Part shown: piece after piece, positions 1 to 8,129 of the stretch
Position numbering within the stretch: the stretch's first letter is position 1
Layout: the number at the start of each line of letters is the position of its first letter
DNA from: Hephaestia mangrovi
GTDB lineage: Bacteria; Pseudomonadota; Alphaproteobacteria; Sphingomonadales; Sphingomonadaceae
Assembly: GCF_019880555.1 (NCBI RefSeq)
Contig: NZ_JAINVU010000006.1
Location: 62,001 to 126,000, forward strand
Direction of reading: 5' to 3'
Length of the DNA stretch: 64,000 nucleotides
Notes under the pieces: model-generated
Databases searched by the model: none
Seen by the model: the letters and a program-made list of their open reading frames with translations, nothing else
What the model was told of the DNA's origin: nothing
Translations under genes and position numbers: made by a program

Positions 1-263
1 AGCACCTCGCACAGGCGCGGATGCGTGCGATCGAAGAAGGGGTACCCATCCTGCGCTCGACGCCGACCGGCATCTCCGCGGTGATCGCCGCCGATGGCCG
101 CCTGCTCGGCGCGCTGCCGCTGCATCACGCCGGCGCGATCCAATTGCCGATGCCCGGCGCGCTGCCGCCCACCCCTTTTTCGCTGCTCGGCAACTGGTGG
201 GCGGCGATCGTCGCGGCCGCGCTGTGCCTGGTGGCCGTTGTAATCCGGCGCCGCGCGCGTTAG
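1..263 (+). CDS. lnt: Apolipoprotein N-acyltransferase, C-terminal end (partial)
   Basis: The reading frame enters from the left edge and ends at TAG 261-263, giving the last ~86 residues. The stretch ARMRAIEEGVPILRSTPTG followed by ISAVI and a D-G-R segment is the typical C-terminal part of the nitrilase domain of Lnt, the inner-membrane enzyme that adds the third acyl chain to lipoproteins. A final hydrophobic segment (about residues 60-78 of the visible part) and an RRR-rich cytoplasmic tail agree with the family's last membrane helix. It is followed by metK on the same strand, an arrangement seen in other alphaproteobacteria. The family assignment rests on this short tail only. Confidence 0.82.
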   Translation, partial: HLAQARMRAIEEGVPILRSTPTGISAVIAADGRLLGALPLHHAGAIQLPMPGALPPTPFSLLGNWWAAIVAAALCLVAVVIRRRAR

Positions 264-332
264 ATGCGCATATAAGGAAAGCTTTATATCAGGCTTTCGA
301 TGCTCAACCCTTACAGTTTCAAGGGAATTTTC
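264..332 (+). promoter_or_regulatory. Structured 5' leader of metK (candidate translational switch)
   Basis: The 69 bases between lnt and metK are AU-rich and contain competing helices. GAAAGC 277-282 pairs with GCTTTC 293-298. CCCTT 308-312 pairs with AAGGG 321-325, which is the metK Shine-Dalgarno. CCTTA 309-313 can instead pair with TAAGG 273-277, which would free the Shine-Dalgarno. This is a direct observation of complementarity; regulation by S-adenosylmethionine is an inference from the gene. It does not match what I remember of SAM-II, SAM-V, SAH or SAM/SAH riboswitch consensus sequences. Confidence 0.5.
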
Positions 333-1541
333 ATGCGCTCTTCGTACATCTTCACTTCCGAATCGGTTTCCGAAGGCCATCCTGACAAGGTTGCCGACCA
401 GATTTCCGACGCCGTGGTCGATCTGCTGCTCGCCACCGATCCGCAGGCGCGCGTCGCCTGCGAGACGATGGTGACGACGCAAAAGATCATCCTGTCGGGC
501 GAAATCCGCTCCTCGGATCGCGACTTGATCGACGAGGACGGCAATCTGACCGAGGGCGGCAAGGCGAAGATCGAGGCGGTCGCGCGCGATGTGGTGCGCA
601 AGATCGGCTACGAGCAGGACGGCTTTCACTGGCAGACCGCGGAGTTCCAGAACAATCTGCACGCGCAATCCAAGCATATCGCGCAGGGCGTGGACGCCGC
701 GGGCAACAAGGACGAAGGCGCCGGCGATCAGGGCATCATGTTCGGCTTCGCTACCGACGAGACTCCCGACCTGCTGCCCGCCACGCTTTATTATTCGCAC
801 CGCATCCTCGAACGGATGGCGGCCGATCGCCACGGCAAGAAGGTCGATTTCCTCGAGCCCGACGCCAAGAGCCAGGTGACGCTGCAATATGTCGACGGCA
901 AGCCGGTCAAGGCGACCGCGCTGGTCGTCTCGACCCAGCATTCGGCGGCGCTGTCGAGCGACGAGGGCCAGAAGAAGCTGCGCGATTACGTGATGCAGGT
1001 GATGGCCGAGACGCTGCCCGAGGGCTGGATGCCCGAGGACAAGGCGATCTACGTCAATCCGACCGGGCTGTTCGAGATCGGCGGACCGGACGGTGACGCC
1101 GGCATCACCGGGCGCAAGATCATCGTCGACACCTATGGCGGCGCGGCCCCGCACGGCGGCGGCGCGTTCTCGGGCAAGGATCCGACCAAGGTCGATCGCT
1201 CGGCGGCGTATGTCGCGCGCTATCTCGCCAAGAACGTGGTGGCGGCGGGGCTGGCCAAGAAGTGCACGATCCAGCTTTCCTACGCGATCGGCATTTCGGA
1301 GCCGCTGTCGGTTTATGTCGATACGCACGGCACCGGCACGGTCGACGAAGCCAGGCTCGAGGAAGTGCTGCCCAAGCTCGTCAGCCTGACGCCGCGCGGC
1401 ATCCGCGAGCATCTGAAGCTCAACGCGCCGATCTACCAGCCGACTGCGGCCTACGGCCATTTCGGCCGCGCGCCCGATGGTGATCTGTTCACCTGGGAAC
1501 GCACCGATCTGGTCGACGACCTGAAGGCGGCGGTCGCCTGA
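333..1541 (+). CDS. metK: S-adenosylmethionine synthetase
   Basis: 402-residue cytosolic enzyme that makes S-adenosylmethionine from methionine and ATP. It has the N-terminal [16 protein letters not shown] block, the signature [15 protein letters not shown] (about residues 129-143) and the glycine-rich [19 protein letters not shown] loop (about residues 275-293). The start at 333 is chosen because AAGGGA lies 7 bases upstream; an in-frame ATG at 300 would translate the structured leader and is rejected. Length is normal for the family (~390-405). The leader just upstream is the likely control point. Confidence 0.97.
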   Translation: MRSSYIFTSESVSEGHPDKVADQISDAVVDLLLATDPQARVACETMVTTQKIILSGEIRSSDRDLIDEDGNLTEGGKAKIEAVARDVVRKIGYEQDGFHWQTAEFQNNLHAQSKHIAQGVDAAGNKDEGAGDQGIMFGFATDETPDLLPATLYYSHRILERMAADRHGKKVDFLEPDAKSQVTLQYVDGKPVKATALVVSTQHSAALSSDEGQKKLRDYVMQVMAETLPEGWMPEDKAIYVNPTGLFEIGGPDGDAGITGRKIIVDTYGGAAPHGGGAFSGKDPTKVDRSAAYVARYLAKNVVAAGLAKKCTIQLSYAIGISEPLSVYVDTHGTGTVDEARLEEVLPKLVSLTPRGIREHLKLNAPIYQPTAAYGHFGRAPDGDLFTWERTDLVDDLKAAVA

Positions 1542-1576
1542 CGTTTCAAATAGCGCGTTAAATTGATTCATGTTAA

Positions 1577-1607
1577 GCTCCCCGGCGCGGAAACTGCGTC
1601 GGGGGGC
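1577..1607 (+). other. Stable hairpin downstream of metK, covering the next gene's Shine-Dalgarno
   Basis: Arms 1577-1588 and 1596-1607 pair over 12 positions (two G-U) with a 7-base loop. There is no long U-tract, so a classical terminator is uncertain. The G-run in the right arm is also the only plausible ribosome binding site of the gene starting at 1613. Confidence 0.5.
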
Positions 1608-1612
1608 GTTTG

Positions 1613-2599
1613 ATGTTTCGACTGCTGCTTGCTCTATCGCTGTCGGCCTTGCCAAACGTCGCGCTTGCGCAGACCGCGCCGATGCCCAGAATGGCGCCCG
1701 CGGAGGCGATCCAACTGTTCCGGAACGCTGGCTTCGAACTGGTCGATGGTCACCTGCAAAATCGCTGCGGACATGCCAGCAACCCGCGTGTCCAGTTTAT
1801 CGATCTGAACGGCGATGGCAGGCCCGAAGCGCATGTCGCCGACGTCGATGTCAAATGCTATTATCCCAAAGGCGCCTATTACGCGCTGATGGTCCGCAGC
1901 GACGACGGCCGTTGGGGGCAGATGATTGCCGAGGACGCGATCCTCAGCTTCGACAAGACCCGCACAGACGGCTGGATCGATGTCGAGGTCAAGCCGGGCA
2001 ACGGCGATTGTCCCGGTGTGCGCCACCATGAATCCTATGCCTATATAACCCCCTGTATCGCAGGCGAGGGCGGCGCGTCGACACGCGAAGCGGCAGCGGC
2101 GGAGGCGGCGAAATCGGCACCACCGGCGCGTGCGCGCGGCTATCCGACCGACGGCTGGAAGGCGTCCGTCACCTTCGCCGCCCTCCGCCCGGCCGAGCAG
2201 GACGCGATCATGCGCGCCGCTGGCCTGACCCGCAGCGGTGCGGTGTGGAAGGGCTGCGAGGGAGCATCGGAAGCGGATGCCAAGAGCGTCGAGATCAAGG
2301 ATCTCAATCATGACGGCCGCCCCGAGGTGATCGTCACCGACTCGGGCTATCAATGCTACGGCAATTCGGGCCAGGAATTCACCATCCTGCGCGCGACGCC
2401 CGGCGGCTGGGCGCAGATGATGCAGGTGACGGGGATACTCGACCGCTTCATGAAGCCGACCGGCGCCGGTGGCTATCCCGACCTGATGGCGGGCGGACCG
2501 GGCACCTGCGTCGGCGTGTGGCGATCGGACGGCCGCCAATACAAGATCCTGCGCCGGCAGGAAGGCGACGAGGACACCGGCCCGCCCTGCCACTTTTAG
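1613..2599 (+). CDS. Secreted protein with two FG-GAP/EF-hand-like repeats
   Basis: 328-residue protein with a clear Sec signal peptide (MFRLLLALSLSALPNVALAQ). The mature part has two related halves, each centred on a calcium-loop-like D-x-N-x-D-G-R-P-E motif: DLNGDGRPEA at about residue 64 and DLNHDGRPEV at about residue 230. Each is followed by a C-Y segment and a G-x-W-x-Q-M motif. The halves are joined by an Ala-rich linker around residues 150-175. This suggests a duplicated beta-propeller-blade-like VCBS/FG-GAP domain in the periplasm or outside the cell. Function unknown. ATG 1613 is preferred over TTG 1610. Its Shine-Dalgarno lies inside the hairpin at 1577-1607. Confidence 0.8.
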   Translation: MFRLLLALSLSALPNVALAQTAPMPRMAPAEAIQLFRNAGFELVDGHLQNRCGHASNPRVQFIDLNGDGRPEAHVADVDVKCYYPKGAYYALMVRSDDGRWGQMIAEDAILSFDKTRTDGWIDVEVKPGNGDCPGVRHHESYAYITPCIAGEGGASTREAAAAEAAKSAPPARARGYPTDGWKASVTFAALRPAEQDAIMRAAGLTRSGAVWKGCEGASEADAKSVEIKDLNHDGRPEVIVTDSGYQCYGNSGQEFTILRATPGGWAQMMQVTGILDRFMKPTGAGGYPDLMAGGPGTCVGVWRSDGRQYKILRRQEGDEDTGPPCHF

Positions 2600-2646
2600 G
2601 CCCTGAGGCTTGCCAGCCGATAGCGCGGTGGCCTAGCGGCGCAGCG

Positions 2647-3327
2647 ATGAACGATCCGACGACGATCCGCCGCCTCTACGGCCGCCGCCAGGGGCACAAG
2701 TTGCGCGCCGGGCAGGCCGCGCTGGTCGAGGCGTGGCTGCCGCGATTGAGCGTGCCCGAGAGCGCGTCGCTCGATGCGGCAACGCTGTTCGGCGATGCGC
2801 GGCCGCTGGAAGTCGAGATCGGGTTCGGCTCGGGCGAGCATCTCGCCGCGCAGGCCGAGGCGCACCCCGATCGCGGCTTCATCGGCTGCGAGCCGTTCCT
2901 CAACGGCGTGGTCGGCGCGCTCGGCCATATCCGCGATCGCGACCTTGGTAATGTCCGCCTGCACATGGGCGATGCGCTGAGCGTGATCGAGCGGCTGCCC
3001 GATGCCAGCCTCGATCGGGTCTATCTGCTCCATCCCGATCCCTGGCCCAAGGCGCGCCACGCCAAGCGGCGGATGATCAACGACGGGCCGCTCGATCTGA
3101 TCGCGGCGAAGCTCAAGCCGGGCGGCGAGTTCCGGCTCGGCACCGACGATCCGACCTATTGCCGCTGGTCGATGATGGTGATGAACCGCCGCCGCGATTT
3201 CGCCTGGCAGGCACGGAACCCGGCCGATTTTCTGACCCGCCCGGCCGACTGGCCGGAGACGCGCTACGAGCGCAAGGCGCGCCGCCAGGGGCATGAGGTC
3301 TGGTACTTCCGCTACCGCCGCGCCTGA
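2647..3327 (+). CDS. trmB: tRNA (guanine-N7-)-methyltransferase
   Basis: 226 residues. It methylates G46 of tRNA variable loops using SAM. The SAM-binding motif EIGFGSGEHLAAQA, the acidic IGCEPF segment and the family hallmark HPDPWPKARHAKRRM are all present. The C-terminal GTDDPTYCRW and RYERKARRQGH segments are also typical of TrmB. It lies close to metK (about 1.1 kb away), so SAM supply and use are near neighbours; this is probably coincidental but metK and trmB are often close in sphingomonads. ATG 2647 gives a standard-length protein. Confidence 0.95.
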   Translation: MNDPTTIRRLYGRRQGHKLRAGQAALVEAWLPRLSVPESASLDAATLFGDARPLEVEIGFGSGEHLAAQAEAHPDRGFIGCEPFLNGVVGALGHIRDRDLGNVRLHMGDALSVIERLPDASLDRVYLLHPDPWPKARHAKRRMINDGPLDLIAAKLKPGGEFRLGTDDPTYCRWSMMVMNRRRDFAWQARNPADFLTRPADWPETRYERKARRQGHEVWYFRYRRA

Positions 3328-3415
3328 CGCGCTTGGGATAAGGCCGGATCGGGTGTATATCGGTGGCATGAAGACGAGAGGATATTGCCCCCCGCCAGCC
3401 TGAAGGACTTGTGCC

Positions 3416-4204
3416 ATGCGCTCCCACGCACTCCGCTCCGCGCCCGCCGCCGATCTGCCCGAGATCCGGACGATCCATGTCGCGGACCTGCGATGGGCGC
3501 TCGCGCAGGGCTGGCGCGATCTGACGCACAAGCGCAGCGACCTGGTGCTGGCCGGGCTGTTCTACCCGCTGATCTGCGCCGTTGCCGTCTATGTCGCCTT
3601 CAACCAGCCGTTGCTGCCGCTGCTGTTTCCCCTGGTCGCCGGGCTGTCGATCGCCGGTCCGGCGGTGGCGAGCGGCTTCTACGAGATCGCGCGGCGCGAG
3701 GAGGAGGGGCGCGATGCCGGCTGGGCGCATTTCTTCGATCCGATGCGCGGCCGCGCGCGTGAACCGCTGGTCGCGCTGGCGTTCGGGCTCGGGCTGATGT
3801 GGCTGGCCTGGCTGGCGGTCGCCTGGGCGATCTACGGCGCGACGATGGGCTATGCGACGCCGGACGGCATGGGCGATTTCCTCGCGCGGGTGTTTTCGAC
3901 GCCGCAGGGCTGGGCGCTGATCGTGCTTGGCAACCTTGCCGGGCTGGCCTTCGCGCTGACGACGTTGGCCAGTTCGGTGATCGCCTTCCCGATGGTGGTC
4001 GACCAGCAAGTCGAGGCGGGCACCGCGATCCGCACCTCGCTCGCCGCGTTCCGCCACAATCCGCGCGTGATGCTCGGCTGGGGTCTGCGCGTGGCAACAT
4101 TGCTGGCGCTTGGCATGATCCCGTTCGCGATTGGCCTCGCGGTGGTGCTGCCGTGGCTCGGCTATGCGACTTGGCACCTCTATACGCGAACCGTGGTTCG
4201 CTGA
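3416..4204 (+). CDS. DUF2189 integral membrane protein
   Basis: 262 residues. The N-terminus is cytosolic (IRTIHVADLRWALAQGWRDL), followed by roughly six hydrophobic segments (about residues 45-60, 65-85, 120-145, 160-190, 215-240). The pattern GW.DL...SDL..AGLFYPLI, then ASGFYEIARREEEG, and a final A-A-F-R-H-N-P-R-V-M block matches the DUF2189 family as I know it. No enzymatic motif is visible and the function is unknown. It stands alone on the plus strand, convergent with the STAS-like gene just 3 bases downstream. Confidence 0.85.
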   Translation: MRSHALRSAPAADLPEIRTIHVADLRWALAQGWRDLTHKRSDLVLAGLFYPLICAVAVYVAFNQPLLPLLFPLVAGLSIAGPAVASGFYEIARREEEGRDAGWAHFFDPMRGRAREPLVALAFGLGLMWLAWLAVAWAIYGATMGYATPDGMGDFLARVFSTPQGWALIVLGNLAGLAFALTTLASSVIAFPMVVDQQVEAGTAIRTSLAAFRHNPRVMLGWGLRVATLLALGMIPFAIGLAVVLPWLGYATWHLYTRTVVR

Positions 4205-4207
4205 GAG

Positions 4208-4567
4208 TCAGCCTTCTCGCACCCAGGCACGCGCGCCGTCGATATCGGCAAGCGGAAAAACGCGCACTTCGGCGGGCAGCAGCGCGCCTGCCGCACGCGT
4301 GACGGGCCCGATCCAGCCGCTGTCGGTAACGACCGCGCAGCGCGCGATATCCTTCAGGTGATGCCAGCCCCATTTGATGTCCTGCCACCAGATCGAGCTG
4401 TCGATCGCGCCGATCTGCTCGATCGTTTCGATCAGGCGCAGCTTGCCGAACGCCGCGATGGCGCCATCCATTTCGGCGACGACGCGATCGTAATCGGCGC
4501 GCGCCACGCTGCCGGCGACGGTCAGTTCGACGACCCCGTCGGTGGGATCGGTAAGACAGGTAATCAT
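4208..4567 (-). CDS. SpoIIAA-like (STAS-related) protein
   Basis: 119-residue soluble protein starting MITCLTDPTDGVVELTVAGS. The alternating beta/alpha pattern, the segment DYDRVVAEMDGAIAAFGKLR, and W-W-Q-D-I-K-W-G-W then HLKDIARCAVVTD match the SpoIIAA-like superfamily (DUF3478 type), small lipid-binding or STAS-related folds. The start is supported by GAGGAG upstream. Function is unknown; family members often accompany membrane proteins. Convergent with the DUF2189 gene and divergent from the DUF2721 gene. Confidence 0.85.
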   Translation of the reverse strand: MITCLTDPTDGVVELTVAGSVARADYDRVVAEMDGAIAAFGKLRLIETIEQIGAIDSSIWWQDIKWGWHHLKDIARCAVVTDSGWIGPVTRAAGALLPAEVRVFPLADIDGARAWVREG

Positions 4568-4607
4568 CGGCGAGCTCCTCTTCCCAACGCGCTCTTTTCC
4601 CCGCATC

Positions 4608-5069
4608 ATGCGCCGAACCATGGAAATGTTCCCCGCCGTCACCACAATCGCGCAGACCATCCAGCTCTCGCTGAGCCCGGTATTCATGCTCGCCGGCATC
4701 GCGGGGGTGCTCAACCTGCTCGCCGGGCGGCTGTCGCGGGTGATCGATCGCGCGCGCGTGCTTGAACAGCTCCACCCGAGCTCGAGCGGGCGCGAGCATG
4801 ATCGCCATGTGTGGGAATTGCGCCTGCTCGATCGCCGGATGCGCGGGATCAACATCGCGCTGTTCCTGTGCACCGGCAGCGCGATCGCGACTTGCGCGGT
4901 GGTCGCGCTGCTGTTCATCGGCGAGCTGGCGACGCTGCACATCGGCACGATCGTCGCGCTGGCGTTTATCCTGGCGATGCTGATGCTGGTCGCCGGGCTG
5001 GTGATGTTCGCGCTCGAAGTCCGGCTATCGGTCCGCGCGACGCGGATCCGGGCGGAATTGCTCAAGTAA
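4608..5069 (+). CDS. DUF2721 membrane protein
   Basis: About 153 residues. A first hydrophobic segment (FMLAGIAGVLNLLAGRLSRV) is followed by a charged R/D/E segment with H-D-R-H-V-W-E-L-R-L-L-D-R-R-M and two strong helices near the C-terminus. The R-I-D-R-A-R element after the first helix is the hallmark of DUF2721. In-frame ATGs lie at 4608, 4620 and 4626 and no strong Shine-Dalgarno decides among them. Function unknown. Divergent from the SpoIIAA-like gene with about 40 bases between starts, so they probably share a control region. Confidence 0.82.
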   Translation: MRRTMEMFPAVTTIAQTIQLSLSPVFMLAGIAGVLNLLAGRLSRVIDRARVLEQLHPSSSGREHDRHVWELRLLDRRMRGINIALFLCTGSAIATCAVVALLFIGELATLHIGTIVALAFILAMLMLVAGLVMFALEVRLSVRATRIRAELLK

Positions 5070-5078
5070 GGGCGCGGC

Positions 5079-5696
5079 TCAGTCCTTCCACGCCCAATAA
5101 AGTTGCGCGGGCGGGACGTTCCACCATTCCATCGCATGATCGATGCGATCGGCGTGGGGGATCAGGAAATCCTTCACCTTGGGCGAGAATTGATAGACCA
5201 GGAAAGCGCCGCCGGGGCGCAGTGCGGCGAAGGTTTCCGACGCGATGGTCGGCCCGACACCATCGGGCAGGGTCGAAAAGGGCAGGCCCGACAGCATGTA
5301 ATCGGCATGCTCGTGGCCGTGGTCGGCGATGATCTGGCGCACGTCGGCGGCCGAGCCGTGAACCGCGAAGAAGCGCTTGTCGGTGATCGTGTGGCGCAAA
5401 TAGCGGATGAAATCGGGATTGGTGTCGATCGCGATATAATGCGCATCGGGCGCCATGTGCGAGAGCACCGTCGGGCAGAAGGTGCCGACGCCGGGGCCAT
5501 ATTCGACGAACAGCTTGGTATTGGCCCAATCGACCCGGCTCAGCATCTTGTCGATCAGCTTCTGGGTCGACGGCATCACCGATCCGACCATCACCGGATG
5601 CTTGATGAATCCGCGCAGGAACATGCCCCAGGGTGACGGCATACCGGCGGGACGACGGGTACGGGCGCGCCGGGCAGCGGTGGTCGTGCTGGGCAT
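5079..5696 (-). CDS. Phospholipid N-methyltransferase-like SAM-dependent methyltransferase
   Basis: 205 residues. After a basic N-terminus, F-L-R-G-F-I-K-H-P-V-M-V-G-S-V-M-P-S precedes SAM motif I VEYGPGVGTFCPTVL and the acidic AIDTNPDF. Motif II, ADYMLSGLPFSTLP, and a GGAFLVYQFSPKVKDFL block are typical of the PmtA/KsgA-like phospholipid methyltransferase family, which converts phosphatidylethanolamine towards phosphatidylcholine. Substrate is inferred only; closely related proteins of unknown substrate share these motifs. The start at 5696 avoids a long, unlikely upstream extension. Divergent from the ABM gene. Confidence 0.82.
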   Translation of the reverse strand: MPSTTTAARRARTRRPAGMPSPWGMFLRGFIKHPVMVGSVMPSTQKLIDKMLSRVDWANTKLFVEYGPGVGTFCPTVLSHMAPDAHYIAIDTNPDFIRYLRHTITDKRFFAVHGSAADVRQIIADHGHEHADYMLSGLPFSTLPDGVGPTIASETFAALRPGGAFLVYQFSPKVKDFLIPHADRIDHAMEWWNVPPAQLYWAWKD

Positions 5697-5823
5697 GGGC
5701 TTCCTATCAGTTGCTGGAACGGGTTCGATCGCAAGAATGCAACGACAATTCAAGCGCCGGGGTTTCGTGCCGGGCGCCATACCGGGTTTGCGCCGCGATC
5801 GGAAGCGCCTATTCACTGTCCGC

Positions 5824-6147
5824 ATGGAGGGGGAGCGCGCCGGCCAGATCGCCGTGATCTTCGTGTCGCAGCGCAATGCTGACGACGATGCCGGCTATGC
5901 CGCGGCGGCCGAGGCGATGGAAGCGCTCGCCGCGCAGCAGCCCGGCTATCGCGGTATCACCAGCGTGCGCGAGGCGGGCGGGGCCGGCATCACGATCAGC
6001 TATTGGGCCGATCATGCCAGCGCGCGCGCCTGGCGAGACCATCCCGATCACGCGCGCATCCGCGATGCCGGCCGGGGGCGCTGGTATGACGCGTACGAGG
6101 TCGCCGTCGCCGAAGTCTCGCGCAGCTACTATTGGCGGCGCGGATGA
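5824..6147 (+). CDS. Antibiotic biosynthesis monooxygenase (ABM)-domain protein
   Basis: 107 residues with the ferredoxin-like pattern of the ABM superfamily: a first strand IAVIFVSQR, helix YAAAAEAMEALAAQQPGYRG, strand GITISYWAD, then W-R-D-H-P-D-H-A-R-I-R-D. The W..H..H..A element is characteristic. Such proteins act as heme-degrading or quinol monooxygenases, or as unassigned small dimers. The start at 5824 is the first ATG that gives a family-sized protein. It overlaps the MFS gene by 4 bases (ATGA), implying translational coupling. Confidence 0.8.
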   Translation: MEGERAGQIAVIFVSQRNADDDAGYAAAAEAMEALAAQQPGYRGITSVREAGGAGITISYWADHASARAWRDHPDHARIRDAGRGRWYDAYEVAVAEVSRSYYWRRG

Positions 6148-7448
6148 CGCCGCGCCCCGCGATCAGCCGGGAATTCGCGCTGCTGTTCGCGGTGATGTTG
6201 ACGATCGCCGCGGGCAATACCGCGCTGCAATCGGTGCTCCCCGCGCTCGGCCGCTCGCTGGGGGTGGCAGACAGCGCGGTGGCGGCGTGCTTTTCGGTTT
6301 CCGCGCTGCTGTGGGTGATCGCCGCGCCGATCTGGGCACGGCGATCGGATCTGCACGGCCGGCGGGCGATGATCCTCACCGGGCTTGGCGGATATGCGGT
6401 GTCGCTTGGGACGTGCGGGCTGTTCCTCGCCGCGGGGATCAACGGCTGGATCGCGGGATCGACGGCGTTCGCGCTGTTCATCCTCGGGCGGCTGGTCTAC
6501 GGCGCGTTCGGGTCCGCGGCGCCGCCGGCGGTGCAGGCGCTGGTCGCCGACAAGACCGCGCATGACGAGCGGACGCGCGCGCTGACGCTGCTCGCCTCGG
6601 CGACCGGGCTGGGCACGATCATGGGGCCGGCGATCGCGCCGTTCCTCAAGATGGGATCGCTCGGCGGCATCGAGATCGGGCTGGCCGGCCCGGCCTTCTT
6701 CGCCTGCGCGCTGGGCATCGCGATGTGGATCGCGGTGCGCGGCACGCTGCGGCGCGACAGCGGCTATCATGAGGGCCATGGCGCGGCGGCGAGCTATCCG
6801 TCGATCGGCGGCCAGTCGACCGGCGCCAGCGTGGTCGCGGCGACGGCGGAGGGGATCGAGCCCGTCTCGGTTCGCGATCCGCGCGTGCGGCCATGGCTCT
6901 CGATCGGCCTCGTCAGCGGCCATGCCCAGGCGATGACGGGGCAGGCGATCGGCTTCCTGGTGATCGATCGGCTGCACTTGCCGCCGGCGCAGGCGCTGGA
7001 GCCGACCGGGCTCGTGCTGATGATGGGCGCGGGCGCCGCACTGCTCGTGCAATGGGGGCTGATCCCGCTGTTCGGGCTGACCCCGCGCCGGCTGGTACTC
7101 ACCGGCCTCGCGCTGGCGGCGGCGGGCACGGTGCTGACCGGGCTGGCGACGTCGCTTTATTCAATCGCGGTGGCGTATGCGCTCGCTTCGATGGGATTCG
7201 GGTTCGCGCGGCCCGGATATACCGCGGGGGCCTCGCTCGCGGTCGGCCCGGCGGCGCAGGGATCGGTGGCCGGCAAGGTGACCTCGATCAACGGCGCCAG
7301 CTTCGTGCTCGGTCCGTCGATCGGAGTCGGCCTGTACGAGGTGGGGCACCCCATTCCCTATATCGCCGCGGGGCTGGCTTGCCTCCTCACCTTCGCCATC
7401 GGCTGGGCGCGGCTGCGGGACAGTTTCAGCCCGGGCGACGCATCCTGA
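6144..7448 (+). CDS. Major facilitator superfamily transporter
   Basis: 434 residues with about 12 hydrophobic segments in two halves and a central loop around residues 200-245. The loop-2 signature W-A-R-R-S-D-L-H-G-R-R (about residues 65-75) is the conserved MFS motif A (GxLaDrxGrr type). The second half begins around SIGLVSGHAQAMTGQAIGF. No selectivity motif can be read, so the substrate is unknown; drug/metabolite efflux is the commonest role. Coupled to the preceding ABM gene and convergent with the flavin reductase, with 23 bases of 3' overlap. Confidence 0.9.
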   Translation: MTPRPAISREFALLFAVMLTIAAGNTALQSVLPALGRSLGVADSAVAACFSVSALLWVIAAPIWARRSDLHGRRAMILTGLGGYAVSLGTCGLFLAAGINGWIAGSTAFALFILGRLVYGAFGSAAPPAVQALVADKTAHDERTRALTLLASATGLGTIMGPAIAPFLKMGSLGGIEIGLAGPAFFACALGIAMWIAVRGTLRRDSGYHEGHGAAASYPSIGGQSTGASVVAATAEGIEPVSVRDPRVRPWLSIGLVSGHAQAMTGQAIGFLVIDRLHLPPAQALEPTGLVLMMGAGAALLVQWGLIPLFGLTPRRLVLTGLALAAAGTVLTGLATSLYSIAVAYALASMGFGFARPGYTAGASLAVGPAAQGSVAGKVTSINGASFVLGPSIGVGLYEVGHPIPYIAAGLACLLTFAIGWARLRDSFSPGDAS

Positions 7449-8043
7449 ACAGCGCGTCTTGGGTGATCTCGAAATAATCGGCCGGGCCGCCGCCGCGCGT
7501 GATCGGGTGCGGCCGCGCGGTCTGGTAGACGCCGTTTTCCAGGCAGTCGCGATCGATATGCACCCCGATCGCCTCGCCGATCACGAGCCATTGGTCGAGC
7601 GCCCGGCCTTCCTTGGTCTCGAGCCGGATCAACTGGGTCAGCCGGCACTCGAACTGCACCGGGCTGCCCGCGACGCGATCGGGGCGGACGAGGCGTGACG
7701 GCAGCGACCCGACGCCGGCAAGCGCGAATTCATCCACATCGGCCGGCACCGTCGCCGAGCTTGCGTTCATCGCCTCGGCCTGCCCGCGAGTCGCGAGGTT
7801 CCAGACGAACTCGCCGGTTTCCTTCACATTGGCGACCGAATCCTTCCAGCCCATCGACGAGAAGGCGACCAGCGGCGGCGAATAATTGATCGCGTTGAAG
7901 AAGCTGTAGGGCGCCAGGTTGCGCACGCCTGCGCCGCTGACGGTGGAAATCCAGCCGATCGGGCGCGGCGCGACGATCGCGTTCAGGGGATCGTGCGGCA
8001 GGCCATGGCCGGCGGCGGGCTCGTAAAAATGGAAATCGGTCAT
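7426..8043 (-). CDS. Flavin reductase family protein (flavoredoxin-like)
   Basis: 205 residues starting MTDFHFYEPAAGHGLPHDP. The segment NAIVAPRPIGWISTVS followed by NLAPYSFFNAINYSPPLVAFS is the FMN-binding signature of the flavin reductase-like domain (R-P-I-G-W, then A-P-Y-S-F-F-N). A later W-L-V-I-G-E-A-I-G-V-H strand fits the split-barrel fold. These FMN proteins reduce flavins for monooxygenases or act as ferric/flavin reductases. Its 3' end overlaps the MFS gene end by 23 bases on the opposite strand. Confidence 0.9.
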   Translation of the reverse strand: MTDFHFYEPAAGHGLPHDPLNAIVAPRPIGWISTVSGAGVRNLAPYSFFNAINYSPPLVAFSSMGWKDSVANVKETGEFVWNLATRGQAEAMNASSATVPADVDEFALAGVGSLPSRLVRPDRVAGSPVQFECRLTQLIRLETKEGRALDQWLVIGEAIGVHIDRDCLENGVYQTARPHPITRGGGPADYFEITQDALFRMRRPG

Positions 8044-8129
8044 TGCGCGATCAGATGATCGCTGTAACGATCGGGTCAAGTGGGGCGAAGGACCGGTCGC
8101 GCGATCGATCGGCCGAGCGAGGAGCACAT

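Noticed and set aside
264-332. SAM-II, SAM-V or SAM/SAH riboswitch before metK
   Set aside because: The location fits but the sequence does not match those consensus motifs as I know them; only a generic structured leader is claimed.
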